Shown piece by piece: positions 46,860 through 56,362 of a DNA stretch of 64,000 bases. A model generated the notes under the pieces. It saw only the letters and a list, made by a program, of their open reading frames with translations. It did no database searches and was not told the DNA's origin. Source of the stretch: Erysipelotrichales bacterium (GTDB lineage: Bacteria; Bacillota_I; Bacilli_A; Erysipelotrichales; Erysipelotrichaceae); assembly GCA_910575705.1 (NCBI GenBank), contig CAJTFG010000001.1:124001-188000 (forward strand), in the 5' to 3' direction. A program made the position numbers and the translations under genes. Position 1 is the stretch's first letter, and every line of letters begins with the position of its first letter.

Positions 46860-46936
46860 CCGTTTCCCCTCCATTCTTATATTTATATTACATGATAAAT
46901 CCTACAAAGAAAAGAAAATCGGTTCTTTTTCGAGAT

Positions 46937-46971
46937 ACAAAAAAGGAACTGTAACATCATCACAGCTCCTT
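46937..46971 (-). terminator. Terminator after the small membrane protein gene
   Basis: On the minus strand a 10-bp stem AAGGAGCTGT / ACAGTTCCTT (one G-T pair) is followed by TTTTTTGT. Confidence 0.8.
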
Positions 46972-46996
46972 ATACGTAAGCGATCACTTCTGTTCT

Positions 46997-47281
46997 TTAC
47001 ATCGCATCATCAAAGGAAGCCGACGGCTTCTGCTCTTTTCGCTTTTCCTGCGAATGCTTGGAACATTTCTTTTTCTTCTTTCTATTTGCCCGGTAAAAGC
47101 AATACGTTCCCGGAAGCCCGAATACGATCATAGCGATCCCGATAATGCATATGCAAAAAGCTACGGTATACATGAGGCTCTTATCTTGCGGAAACACAAA
47201 AGCCAAACGGATGACAGCCCCTAAAAACAACATGTATAAAACACAGCCCGATAAACGCCATACATTCAACTTCTTTTTCAT
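46997..47281 (-). CDS. Small two-helix membrane protein
   Basis: 94 aa from ATG 47281 (GGAAGGTG upstream). Two hydrophobic segments (LSGCVLYMLFLGAVIRLAFVF and LMYTVAFCICIIGIAMIVFGL in parts) are followed by a very basic Lys-rich tail (RANRKKKKKCSKHSQEKRKEQK). Resembles small hypothetical membrane proteins of the family; function unknown. Confidence 0.55.
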   Translation of the reverse strand: MKKKLNVWRLSGCVLYMLFLGAVIRLAFVFPQDKSLMYTVAFCICIIGIAMIVFGLPGTYCFYRANRKKKKKCSKHSQEKRKEQKPSASFDDAM

Positions 47282-47690
47282 AACAACACCTTCCATATCC
47301 TGTCGGTATTATTATAACACAAGTAATTCCAAATTTTACCTTATCGTATCATTACTTCCTCATTTACATAAACGATCCATGACAATGCATCAGCTGCTGT
47401 TTCTCATCTTCGCAACAATCGCATTGCCCCCGCAAGTTCTCTTGGCGTATAAGAGCCGTCAATACTGATATCGCTATGCATATCATCCTCTTTATCCTTT
47501 CTTTTTTTCATCATATCCCATATGCTTCTAAAATACAATTTTCGGTGCATAAGATATACGAAAATATCGGATAATCGCTTCTTACAAAAAAAGATGGGGA
47601 GTGTGATATCGCTATCATAATACCCGCCATCTTTTCAATGAAAACCATATATGCTATGTAATCTTTATGATCATCAACGTACAAGATCTT
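47282..47690. other. Gap with one possible 36-aa ORF and a terminator
   Basis: A minus-strand ORF at 47404-47514 (MMKKRKDKEDDMHSDIS...) has a weak ribosome site and no known relatives; it may be chance or a gene remnant. A long hairpin at 47585-47634 ends the PTS operon. Nothing else is seen. Confidence 0.35.
47585..47634 (-). terminator. Terminator of the PTS operon
   Basis: On the minus strand AAGATGG and CCATCTT close a long hairpin, followed by T residues. Confidence 0.7.
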
Positions 47691-48335
47691 CTATAATGCC
47701 AACAAAGTCCTGATAAAAGCAGTTACTTCTCCTTCTTTCGCATGCTTTTTAAAAAGATCCTTAAATTCCGTATAATCCAACAGCTTTTTTAAGTCTTCCT
47801 GATCTAAAGAAGTCAGAGCATCCAGCACATCTTTTTGTGAACAGTATTTAATATCCGTATACATCTTTACCCGGGATATCTTTTCTTCATCAGCAAAACG
47901 TCGAGGATAGCCTCCGCCGAAATCCTGACAAAATAAATGTTCAAACAGCATCGTAAGGTTCACTTCCGATCCCCAGCCAAATTGCTGAGCAAAGGGGATT
48001 GAAATTGCATTTCCGGCATTTATCTGTGAGAACAAATAAGCATCTAACGGCGCAGAAGCATACCCGCATACCACATTTTTAAAAGCATTGCAGGAAATCA
48101 TAGCTCCTTGCCCAGTACCGCAGCCGGTCACTACAAAGTCGGCCATCCCCGTTTCTAAGATAACACTGGCAATAACACCGACCTGAATATAGTTTATCTG
48201 ATGCGGATCTGTTTCGGCATACATCCCGTAATTATCTACGGTGTTCCCGTACTTATCTGCGACCGCACATAATGTCTCAGCGATAAGCTTGTTTTTATCT
48301 GCCTGTGAATCTTCATTTATCAAAGCTATTCTCAT
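47691..48335 (-). CDS. RpiB/LacA/LacB family sugar-phosphate isomerase
   Basis: 214 aa. The RpiB core is clear: ALINEDSQADKNKLIAETL at the start, DFVVTGCGTGQGAMISCNAFKNVVCG with the catalytic-site Cys and the NAGNAISIPF loop. The C-terminal 65 residues are an extra helical tail. It interconverts aldose and ketose phosphates such as ribose-5-P. Last gene of the sugar operon, 1 bp after IID. Confidence 0.85.
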   Translation of the reverse strand: MRIALINEDSQADKNKLIAETLCAVADKYGNTVDNYGMYAETDPHQINYIQVGVIASVILETGMADFVVTGCGTGQGAMISCNAFKNVVCGYASAPLDAYLFSQINAGNAISIPFAQQFGWGSEVNLTMLFEHLFCQDFGGGYPRRFADEEKISRVKMYTDIKYCSQKDVLDALTSLDQEDLKKLLDYTEFKDLFKKHAKEGEVTAFIRTLLAL

Positions 48336-48336
48336 A

Positions 48337-49146
48337 TTACAAAATACCTATCAAAGATCCTAAAATCCCTAAAACGATGATACCCAGCATGATCCAAACA
48401 ACATTCACATTTTTCTTGACCAGCCAGTATATAGATCCAAAGAACAACAAATTCAATAAGTTTGGAACGATGCCGTTGATGACATCGATTAAATTGGTAT
48501 CAAAGAACGTCAGCTGCAAAGGAACGGAAATATTTAAACCGATCATTCCTCCGATCACCATTAACCCAAGAATAGACGTACCGAAGAACAGACGGTCCAT
48601 AGCTCCGGATTTTTCAACGCTCGTCAAGAATTCTACACCCAAGTTGTATCCTTTAGAAACCAAGATCCAACGAGCGATCAGATTCGGAACATTAAAGATC
48701 AAAAGATATAAGATCGGTCCCAGCGGATTTCCCTGCAATGCCAAAGAACAACCGACAGAAGCTGCGATCACGCGGATAGTTCCAAAGAAAATAGAATCGC
48801 CGATCGCTGACAGAGACCCCATCAAACCGGCCTTCGTGGAAGAAATGGACTTTGTATCAAAATCTTCGGAATTCGCATTTTTTTCTTCCATCGCCACGAT
48901 CAGTCCAAATAGGAACGTAGAAATAAACGGTGTGATGTTATTATATTCAAGATGTCTGGTCAATGCTTTCGTCATTTCCTCATTATCATCACCATAGAAC
49001 TTTTTCAAGATAGGAACCAGCGTATAAGCCCATCCCATATTCAGCTGACGCTCATAGTTAAAGGACGCATTATACGGTATGGATCTCCAGAAAATCTGTT
49101 TCAAATCTGCTTTTGTTACTTTCTTTTCAACTGCACTAGAACTCAT
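48337..49146 (-). CDS. PTS mannose/fructose/sorbose family IID component
   Basis: 269-aa membrane component. Start at ATG 49146 (GGAGG 9 nt upstream, inside the IIC gene end). Family features are SFNYERQLNMGWAYTLVPIL, STKAGLMGSLSAIGDSIFFGTIRVI and a C-terminal hydrophobic helix. With IIC it forms the sugar channel. Confidence 0.92.
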   Translation of the reverse strand: MSSSAVEKKVTKADLKQIFWRSIPYNASFNYERQLNMGWAYTLVPILKKFYGDDNEEMTKALTRHLEYNNITPFISTFLFGLIVAMEEKNANSEDFDTKSISSTKAGLMGSLSAIGDSIFFGTIRVIAASVGCSLALQGNPLGPILYLLIFNVPNLIARWILVSKGYNLGVEFLTSVEKSGAMDRLFFGTSILGLMVIGGMIGLNISVPLQLTFFDTNLIDVINGIVPNLLNLLFFGSIYWLVKKNVNVVWIMLGIIVLGILGSLIGIL

Positions 49147-49915
49147 TGTCATCATCCTCCACTTCTGCTGTTGCTGCTGCCGGATTCGGTTTAGAGAAAT
49201 ACACAGCAAGCACGGCAATAATCAATCCGAAAATCGCTACACCGGTCACATCGACTCCTAAATAAGATACAAATGCAAATCCCAAGAACAGGAAAGGCAA
49301 TGTCTTTTGTGTAACGGTTAGTTTTGCCAGCATCGCAAAACCAAGCGCAGGGATCATACCGGATGCAACAGAAATACCGTTCATGATAAATTCAGGAATT
49401 GAATCCAGTATCGTCTGTACAGCCGCAGAACCTGCATAAAATGCAAAGCCTACCAGGATCGCCATAGGCACCCACATAAGCAGTGATAAGATGTGCATCT
49501 TTGCCACACCGTCCGCATTTCCGATAGATGCGTAGTAGTCTGCTCGATGCGTACAATATCCTCTGAAGAATGTATAAAAGAACTGTTTAACAACCAAAGC
49601 CAAGGAAGCGATCGGCAGACATAGCGTAACGGCTCCCTCAATGCCGGTCCCTGTAGCAATCGCAAAAGCTACCCCAAGAATACCGCCTGTATAAATATCC
49701 GGCGGCAATGCTGCACCAATGGACATCGTCCCCATATAAAGCAGCTCCAAATTTGCCCCCAGCACCAATGCCTGCGGCACATCTCCTAAAACCAAACCAA
49801 CTAACAAGCAAGTAAAGATCGGTCGATCCCATTGTGCATAAGCACAAAAGTCAACCATGTAAGCAAATAATGCAACCAGCCCGATTCCAACGGCCTGCAT
49901 AACTGTAACTTCCAT
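49136..49915 (-). CDS. PTS mannose/fructose/sorbose family IIC component
   Basis: 259-aa polytopic membrane permease. Seen are RPIFTCLLVGLVLGDVPQALVLGANLELLYMG (substrate-channel segment, in pieces) and GAALPPDIYTGGILGVAFAI. The C-terminus is acidic (EVEDDDNEF). The ribosome site is GAGGAGAAG. Overlaps IID by 11 bp. Confidence 0.93.
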   Translation of the reverse strand: MEVTVMQAVGIGLVALFAYMVDFCAYAQWDRPIFTCLLVGLVLGDVPQALVLGANLELLYMGTMSIGAALPPDIYTGGILGVAFAIATGTGIEGAVTLCLPIASLALVVKQFFYTFFRGYCTHRADYYASIGNADGVAKMHILSLLMWVPMAILVGFAFYAGSAAVQTILDSIPEFIMNGISVASGMIPALGFAMLAKLTVTQKTLPFLFLGFAFVSYLGVDVTGVAIFGLIIAVLAVYFSKPNPAAATAEVEDDDNEF

Positions 49916-49937
49916 ATTTTTTCTTCTCCTCTTTTAA

Positions 49938-50414
49938 TTAAATATCCATTTTAAAACGCTTTATCCCGTCATTGGGTACCATGCGAATTTCGACGCTCTT
50001 ACCTAACGTCATCAACTCATTCAACCGTATTTGGTCTTCCTTCGTCAAATTAACCGATTGATCTCCTTTATAAGGCTTTGAATCATCACGTGCTTTTACA
50101 TTTCCCAAGTTAATAACCTGAATATCGTCTACTTCTTTGGCTAATCGATAAGCATCATCCACATTTTCAACAACGATCATGATTTTATACTTATCGGTCT
50201 TGCCAGACTTAAACGCGGCAATCGAATCATCGATACTTTTGATAATCAGCTTTGTATTCTTAGGCTTTGCCAAACGCAACGTAGTCATGCGTATATCATC
50301 ACCAGCGGCATCATCATTGGCAACCAAGATACAGTCTACATTTAAATATGCAGTCCATGAAAAAGCGATCTGTCCATGGATCAAACGGCGATCGACCCTC
50401 AACATCTTTACCAT
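49938..50414 (-). CDS. PTS mannose/fructose/sorbose family IIB component
   Basis: 158-aa cytoplasmic phosphocarrier. The phosphorylated His is in RVDRRLIHGQIAFSW near residue 14. Length is standard. Good ribosome site AAAGGAGGG. It passes phosphate from IIA to the incoming sugar. Confidence 0.93.
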   Translation of the reverse strand: MVKMLRVDRRLIHGQIAFSWTAYLNVDCILVANDDAAGDDIRMTTLRLAKPKNTKLIIKSIDDSIAAFKSGKTDKYKIMIVVENVDDAYRLAKEVDDIQVINLGNVKARDDSKPYKGDQSVNLTKEDQIRLNELMTLGKSVEIRMVPNDGIKRFKMDI

Positions 50415-50455
50415 TGCTCACCCTCCTTTCTGTTTTTTTATTTCAAAAGATGACG

Positions 50456-50869
50456 TTAAAAATCATCATTTTGTCTCGCCATAGCTTTATCACAGAAAAC
50501 TACGGTATCTTTCGCATCCTCCGCAATGCGCATGATCAAGGCTTCATCTATTTCACCGCCTAAAACCGTGATCAATGAAATGACGGTAACTAGATTGACG
50601 CCGGCGACCAGATAAAAGGGAAATGCATATAAATGTTTACTAAACTCGGCATTTACACTGCCTCCCGCCAAATCAGTCGCTACGATCAAAGAACCTTTTG
50701 AATAATCAAATTCCGATACTTTCTCTTCTATCAACTTTTCATAATCTACATCCGGATCCACATATGCTTTGATGCATTCAACATGTTCGACGTTCCCCAT
50801 GATGAATCGTGCACTATCCAGCAATCCTTCCGATAATGAACCATGACTTGCTATTATAAGCTTATTCAT
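50456..50869 (-). CDS. PTS mannose family IIA component
   Basis: 137-aa phosphocarrier starting MNKLIIASHGSLSEGL at ATG 50869; the phospho-His is in SHGS. IVATDLAGGSVNAEFSKHL and GVNLVTVISLITVL are family strands. The start overlaps the regulator stop by 8 bp (ATGAATAA). Confidence 0.92.
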   Translation of the reverse strand: MNKLIIASHGSLSEGLLDSARFIMGNVEHVECIKAYVDPDVDYEKLIEEKVSEFDYSKGSLIVATDLAGGSVNAEFSKHLYAFPFYLVAGVNLVTVISLITVLGGEIDEALIMRIAEDAKDTVVFCDKAMARQNDDF

Positions 50870-53531
50870 CTTCTTTCTTTCTCCTATCATCCTCGATATA
50901 CTCATATAGATATTGAATTTCTGCAGTCGTTAATTCCACACCGTAATGACTGCATAGATTCCGAAAACTCTTTTTCGCGATGTTGATAAAATTTTTATGT
51001 CTTAGTTCAAATTCTTTGCCATCGCTGTTGCCGGATATCGGCTCTTTGGTAATCAGACGCTCTACCATAAAACAAATATGGATATAAATTCCCGGCAGCG
51101 CATTTGATGAAAAATTATAACGCAGTTCCTTCTGCAATAAATTAACTGCATTTTTCGTATAGAATAATACTTTGTTCGCATCCAACACGCTTAAGTTGTC
51201 AATGATGCTCTGCAAGGAGAAACTATAAATTAAATTCTCCCGAAACAGCATAATTTCATCTCTATCTAAATAAGAACCTAACAAGACGGTGATCTTATCC
51301 AGCTCTTCCTCTTCCACCAAATTCTCAATAGAGATATAATTTGGTTCACTCTCAATACCAGACGCTCCCAAAACAAACAGGATATTGTAATCCTTTCTTA
51401 TCTTCTCCAAAAAATCGGTCATTTCCAGTTCGATTTTATCGGATACGAATATTTGAACATCAATATGCTTCGGCAAGCTGTTGACAAATGTATCTTTGAT
51501 ACGCAATGCCATATTCTTGCCATTATCGCTGACAAACAACAACGCATCTTCCTTCTTCTTATTTTCATAAGCGCGGAAACTGCTGCAAAAAAGCTTCTTA
51601 CATTCGCTCTCTATTTTGGAAACCGATTCATTTTGCATGATCATCGTAGCCACGGAAAGAGCCATCGGCGTCGATACATGATTCAAGACATAAATATTGT
51701 TTTCCACTTTTTTCAAGTGTGTGCCGAGCTCTTCCAGCGCCCCCATATCGACTAATAATAAAATATCGCTCTTGATATTAAACCGCTTGATATATTTTGA
51801 TACGTACTCTGCGATATCAGCCATCGTTTTATCAAAAGGCATGTCGATATACTCAAAAATATGCTGTCCGACAAAGTTATTAACTGTCTTCGAGATACTA
51901 TAAGCAGTAGAAACACCATGGCAAATAACGATGGAAACAAACTGCCTGTTTTTATTCAGATTGTTGTAATTCAAAAAGAGAATATATAAAATCAGTATCG
52001 CCGTATCATCTAGGGAAATGTTGACATTATACGAAAAGGCCAATTTAATGCGCTCGATAATGATATCAATTTCACAATTATTACGAACCAGCTTTTGAAT
52101 GATGCCTTTTAATTCATGTTGATTTGCTATGTACCAATCCTGAATTTTTTTACTTACCGTTTTTTTCACAAAGCTGTAGTATGACAAGATCGCACTGCAA
52201 TGCTCCGGAACGATGTAGCTGTAGGAATACGTAACGCTGTTGATAACGTCCTCAAACTTCATATTGTAAGAAAATATAAAGTCGGAATTAAAATTATTAT
52301 CATATATGTAATCATCATAAAATTTGTTTAACAATAAGCTGCTGTTTCTGACACAGGCGTGGATATTTGCTTCATCCTGATTAAACTCCTTGATGATGCT
52401 GTCAAATAAATTGATAATGCTTTCCGAAGCATCCGGCTGCGTGTAATCATTAACATTGATCCATTCCGTTCCTATCCGCACTTCTTTTTCCGTTATGGAA
52501 TTCCCCGTATTCGTCAGCCTTTCAGGAAGATGGTTGACGCCGATATACAAAATGCTTGACGATTCTATATTTGCTCTTGCGCATATTTCCTTGATGATAT
52601 TTTTCAGATCATCTAAATTATGCTGATAGTTCGTATTTAAGAAATACTTCATCAACGCATAGCTTATCTCAATATCCTTAGCTAAAATATGCGCTTCTTT
52701 TTTAAAGAATTTAATGATAATCCTTTCTTTCTCTGTAGAATATCGATCCGCAAAATTCGGCACAAGGCATTTTATCGGGAAGAAATCCGCCAGCATTCCC
52801 AAATCCGATAGATTCGTCTTGTCATAAAGCATTACCAAACTGCAGGAAATAAATACTTTTTCTCCTGCATCATCGATAAAGTAGCGGTTATCTAAGATCC
52901 TAGATAATAGTTTCCTGTCTTCGAAAGAAATGTGATCTCCTCTTTTGATAACCACGATTCCTTCTTTCGCTTCCTTTACCGATGCGTAAAACTGCTTCAT
53001 AAACTGATCATTCAAGCCATCGCAAATAAGCCTTTTCACAGGGCTTTTTTTCTGCATCATCTGATATTCATACGCGCATTTGGACAACGTCGACTTACCA
53101 ACGCCGACTTCTCCGTAAAGCAGATAATTCAATCCCGATGCGCTTGGATAGGAGACCGCCGATTTTATCTGTGATATCGTTTCGCCTAAAATTCCGTCAA
53201 ATCCAACTAAGTTATCAAATGAATACTTCGTTTTCTTCTGACTTGATAAATACTCCTTTACTTCATGCAAACTAGAAAAGCATAAGGAATTGAGTATAAT
53301 ATCAAAATCCCTTTCAAACACAAACCTGCTGATATAATAAACAGGTCTGGAATCAATTTTTACTACCTTCCCCTCCCTGTATAAAGAATTGAGGTACTGA
53401 CTGGCCAGACTTCTGGAAATATGAAATCCGTCCGCTATAGAGATCGTTGAAAATTTTTCAATATTGCTGAATTCAAGCTCTATATTAATATTTTTTAAAT
53501 ACTCTAATAGATCTTGTTTTGTATCACTCAT
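50862..53531 (-). CDS. LevR/ManR-like PRD regulator with degenerate AAA+ domain
   Basis: 889 aa from ATG 53531 (overlaps the transketolase stop; an ATG at 53543 is also possible). Residues 15-90 are an HTH. An AAA+ domain has Walker A (YGEVGVGKST) near residue 145, but the GAFTGA sigma-54 loop is missing and the Walker B Asp-Glu pair is replaced (VVIKRGDHI). Two PRD domains flank an EIIA-Man-like domain with a phosphorylatable His (CHGVST). It likely regulates the adjacent PTS genes by phosphorylation state, but probably not through sigma-54. Confidence 0.8.
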   Translation of the reverse strand: MSDTKQDLLEYLKNINIELEFSNIEKFSTISIADGFHISRSLASQYLNSLYREGKVVKIDSRPVYYISRFVFERDFDIILNSLCFSSLHEVKEYLSSQKKTKYSFDNLVGFDGILGETISQIKSAVSYPSASGLNYLLYGEVGVGKSTLSKCAYEYQMMQKKSPVKRLICDGLNDQFMKQFYASVKEAKEGIVVIKRGDHISFEDRKLLSRILDNRYFIDDAGEKVFISCSLVMLYDKTNLSDLGMLADFFPIKCLVPNFADRYSTEKERIIIKFFKKEAHILAKDIEISYALMKYFLNTNYQHNLDDLKNIIKEICARANIESSSILYIGVNHLPERLTNTGNSITEKEVRIGTEWINVNDYTQPDASESIINLFDSIIKEFNQDEANIHACVRNSSLLLNKFYDDYIYDNNFNSDFIFSYNMKFEDVINSVTYSYSYIVPEHCSAILSYYSFVKKTVSKKIQDWYIANQHELKGIIQKLVRNNCEIDIIIERIKLAFSYNVNISLDDTAILILYILFLNYNNLNKNRQFVSIVICHGVSTAYSISKTVNNFVGQHIFEYIDMPFDKTMADIAEYVSKYIKRFNIKSDILLLVDMGALEELGTHLKKVENNIYVLNHVSTPMALSVATMIMQNESVSKIESECKKLFCSSFRAYENKKKEDALLFVSDNGKNMALRIKDTFVNSLPKHIDVQIFVSDKIELEMTDFLEKIRKDYNILFVLGASGIESEPNYISIENLVEEEELDKITVLLGSYLDRDEIMLFRENLIYSFSLQSIIDNLSVLDANKVLFYTKNAVNLLQKELRYNFSSNALPGIYIHICFMVERLITKEPISGNSDGKEFELRHKNFINIAKKSFRNLCSHYGVELTTAEIQYLYEYIEDDRRKKEDE

Positions 53532-54492
53532 GATGTTCAACATACTCTAGAGCTGTTTTTACTATGTGTTCAGAAGATATCTGATAAATATCCTTCAAGT
53601 AGTCCACCGTTCCTACCTGTCCATATCTGTCATGAACTCCTAAACGCCTAAACTCACAGTCTGCATGCTGCAACGCAAGTTCAGCTCCGATAGCTTCTCC
53701 TATCCCCCCATATATATTGTGGTTTTCAACGGAAATAACCAACTTGTATTTACGTACCTCTTGATCGATCAGTTCTTTATCCAACGGTTTAATGAAAAGC
53801 AAGTCGATAACACCGACGGAAATTCCTCGATCCTTTAGTCGTTTCGCCGCCTCTAAAGCATCTGCCACCATACTTCCTTCCGCGATGATCAATACATCGC
53901 TACCTTCCATGATCAAATTGCTTTTCCCATACGCAAATGTTGAACCTTCCTTATAAATCATAGGAATATTCCTCCTTGTGCAACGGTTATAGAAGACGCC
54001 TCCATGTTCGGCATAATAGCGCATTACCCATGCGAACGTCACAGGATCACTGGGAGATACTACGGTAATTTCAGGTATGGACCTCATAATGGCAAAGTCC
54101 TCGAACGTAGTATGCGTAGCACCGTTGTACTGTGACCAGAAACCCGGTTCTGAAGCATAGATATGCAGATCATTTTTCGAAAATCCTGCACTGACGTATA
54201 CTTGATCCATGACTCTTCTGGAAACGAACGGAGAAAACGAATGAACGAACGGTTTATATCCCATCACCGACATAGAAGCCGCTGCCGCAATCATATTTTG
54301 TTCGCAAATACCAAAGTTAACACTGTTCTCCTTGTATGTTTCAAAAATCTTGCCCGCTCCGGAAGATCCTACCAGATCGGAATCACAGACCATGATATCC
54401 TTTCCTTCTTTGATCATAGATTCCAAAGTATTTCCATACACTTCTCGTATCTCTTTTTTAGAATCCAAATTATTCTGTAATTCCCAAGACAT
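53524..54492 (-). CDS. Transketolase C-terminal subunit
   Basis: 322 aa from ATG 54492 (AAGGAG 9 nt upstream). Contains the pyrimidine-binding PYR domain (VNFGICEQNMIAAAASMSVMG with the catalytic Glu) and the C-terminal domain (GSMVADALEAAKRLKDRGISVGVIDLLFIKPLD in pieces). Works with the N-terminal subunit encoded just upstream as a split transketolase or a transketolase-like enzyme on ketose phosphates. Confidence 0.93.
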   Translation of the reverse strand: MSWELQNNLDSKKEIREVYGNTLESMIKEGKDIMVCDSDLVGSSGAGKIFETYKENSVNFGICEQNMIAAAASMSVMGYKPFVHSFSPFVSRRVMDQVYVSAGFSKNDLHIYASEPGFWSQYNGATHTTFEDFAIMRSIPEITVVSPSDPVTFAWVMRYYAEHGGVFYNRCTRRNIPMIYKEGSTFAYGKSNLIMEGSDVLIIAEGSMVADALEAAKRLKDRGISVGVIDLLFIKPLDKELIDQEVRKYKLVISVENHNIYGGIGEAIGAELALQHADCEFRRLGVHDRYGQVGTVDYLKDIYQISSEHIVKTALEYVEHHE

Positions 54493-55306
54493 GTTTAACC
54501 GCTCCTTCATTTTCCATCCTGTATTTCGTCAATTCCTTCAATTCGGTTTCATTGAACGTTACATGATGACAATTCTCTGCATCTTCAAAATAAGAAATTC
54601 CCTTTCCCTTGATCGTGTTGAGGACAAGCACATGACAATTACCGTCATCCGCTGCCAAGATCTCGGAAAGCGTATCATCGATCTCTTCCACATCATTTCC
54701 CAAGATCATATGAACAGTCAGATCCAATCCCTCAAAAAGCTTTTGATAATCATAATCACAGCTGACGTCTTTAATAAGTCCATCTACCTGCTTCTTATTG
54801 GAATCGATGCATATGATCAAATTGTTCAGTTTCTTGTTTGAAGCGAATTCCAACGCTTCGTAAGTCTCTCCTTCATTCAGCTCTCCATCACCGACAATGC
54901 AATATACGAGCGCCCCGGTTTTTTTCAGTTTATTCGCATATGCGATCCCGACTGCCTGTGAAATCCCCTGCCCCAAAGATCCTGTGCTGCATTGAACACC
55001 CGGTGTTAAATTCCTATCCGGATGAGATGGCAAAATGGTCCCGTTAGCATTCAGTGTTGTGATATCTTTTTTAGAAATTTTCTTCTGTAAATACAAACAC
55101 GCATAATACGCCGGTCCCGCATGCCCTTTTGACAGCACGAACCAATCTTTCGGATCTTCACGCAAATATTTGTTAAACAAGACCGCCATAACATCGGCGA
55201 TCGAAAAGGAACCTCCGATATGACCGTCACCTCTTGCTACAAACATCTCACTGATTACTGCTCGTATGGCCGTTGCATATTCTCTGTTATCTACCTGTCG
55301 CATCAT
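54470..55306 (-). CDS. Transketolase N-terminal (TPP-binding) subunit
   Basis: 278 aa from ATG 55306, overlapping the aldolase stop (ATGA). TPP motif is GDGELNEGETYEALEFASNKKLNN. HIGGSFSIADVMAVL and SKGHAGPAYYACL supply the active-site His residues. Partner of the C-terminal subunit. Confidence 0.93.
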   Translation of the reverse strand: MMRQVDNREYATAIRAVISEMFVARGDGHIGGSFSIADVMAVLFNKYLREDPKDWFVLSKGHAGPAYYACLYLQKKISKKDITTLNANGTILPSHPDRNLTPGVQCSTGSLGQGISQAVGIAYANKLKKTGALVYCIVGDGELNEGETYEALEFASNKKLNNLIICIDSNKKQVDGLIKDVSCDYDYQKLFEGLDLTVHMILGNDVEEIDDTLSEILAADDGNCHVLVLNTIKGKGISYFEDAENCHHVTFNETELKELTKYRMENEGAVKHVLGITE

Positions 55307-56163
55307 TTGTATAAACCAGCCTTCCCAGTACATTCAAACAGCTTCATTTTATGTCTGATAACCTCTTTACCGGCTTCGATAGCTTCCGGATATACATCAC
55401 CGCTCCAAAAAGCATGCGTTTCATTTAACGTATCCGTCAATCGTTCAAAGAATGCTTTTCGATAATCACTGGCAATATTTACTTTACTGATACCGCTGAC
55501 TGCGGCTTCATGAATTTCTTCATCGTTGTTGGAAGAACCACCATGGAGTACTAACGGTACCGGTGTGATCGCATCGATCTCTCTTAAGATATCCAATCTC
55601 AGCTCAGGGATCTTATCCGACGGGTAGATCCCATGTGCCGTTCCAATCGCTATCGCCAATGAATCGGCTCCGGTATCGCGAATAAATCTGATAACATCTT
55701 CCGGTTTCGTATAAACGATCTCTTCCGCTCCGCCTTCCGGACCATTCAACGTGCCGATCGTCCCAATTTCCGCTTCCACAGAGATCCCCAATGGATGGCA
55801 ATAATCAACGACCTCTTTCGTAAGTGCGGCATTCCCATCATAATCTAGCAACGAGCCATCGATCATAACGGATGTAAACCCGCATGCGATTGCTTTTTTC
55901 ACTTGATCCAGCGTTCTGCCGTGATCCAAATGCAATACTGCCGGAACACTGCTTTTTTCTAACCTTTCCACTACATATTTAAAAAACTCTTCTCCTACAT
56001 AATCAAATTCCGGCGGCGCTAATTCAACGATCACGGGAGAATCGTTTTCTTCCGCTGTTTCTATGACGGTTTTCATCAACAGGCTATCGCAGATATTAAA
56101 AGCCCCAACAGAGAACCGATGTTCTCTTGCAACTGCCAGCATTTCTTTCATCGTAAGCAACAT
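55303..56163 (-). CDS. Class II fructose-bisphosphate aldolase family protein
   Basis: 286-aa zinc aldolase. Zinc ligands are in LHLDHGRTLDQV and AIGTAHGIYP and VLHGGSSN; Asp in LDHG is catalytic. VNIASDYRKAF binds phosphate. Relatives include fructose-, tagatose- and sulfofructose-type aldolases; the substrate is a ketose phosphate from the neighbouring PTS. First gene of the second operon; ribosome site AGGAGG. Confidence 0.9.
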   Translation of the reverse strand: MLLTMKEMLAVAREHRFSVGAFNICDSLLMKTVIETAEENDSPVIVELAPPEFDYVGEEFFKYVVERLEKSSVPAVLHLDHGRTLDQVKKAIACGFTSVMIDGSLLDYDGNAALTKEVVDYCHPLGISVEAEIGTIGTLNGPEGGAEEIVYTKPEDVIRFIRDTGADSLAIAIGTAHGIYPSDKIPELRLDILREIDAITPVPLVLHGGSSNNDEEIHEAAVSGISKVNIASDYRKAFFERLTDTLNETHAFWSGDVYPEAIEAGKEVIRHKMKLFECTGKAGLYK

Positions 56164-56339
56164 ATAGTGTATCCTCCTAATCTTTTTGTTATACTTCTCT
56201 ATCGATACAACTCCATTATAAATAAGAAAAAATTAATAAAAATACGTTCATCAAAGGTTAAACATTAAAGACTCTCATTTGAAAATCAAAGTACTTTTTT
56301 TTGCTCTAAAAACATGTTTTAAACACTAATGAAAGATCT

Positions 56340-56357
56340 GTTTCACATGCATGAAAC
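56340..56357. promoter_or_regulatory. GTTTCA-N6-TGAAAC inverted repeat
   Basis: A perfect palindrome in the 200-bp gap between the alcohol dehydrogenase stop and the aldolase start. It may be an operator for the aldolase-PTS operon. No sigma-54 box is seen in this gap. Confidence 0.4.
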
Positions 56358-56362
56358 TCTCC

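Noticed and set aside
56164-56362. Sigma-54 promoter for the aldolase-PTS operon
   Set aside because: Searched by eye for GG-N10-GC with TGGCAC/TTGC context; none found, and the regulator lacks GAFTGA.
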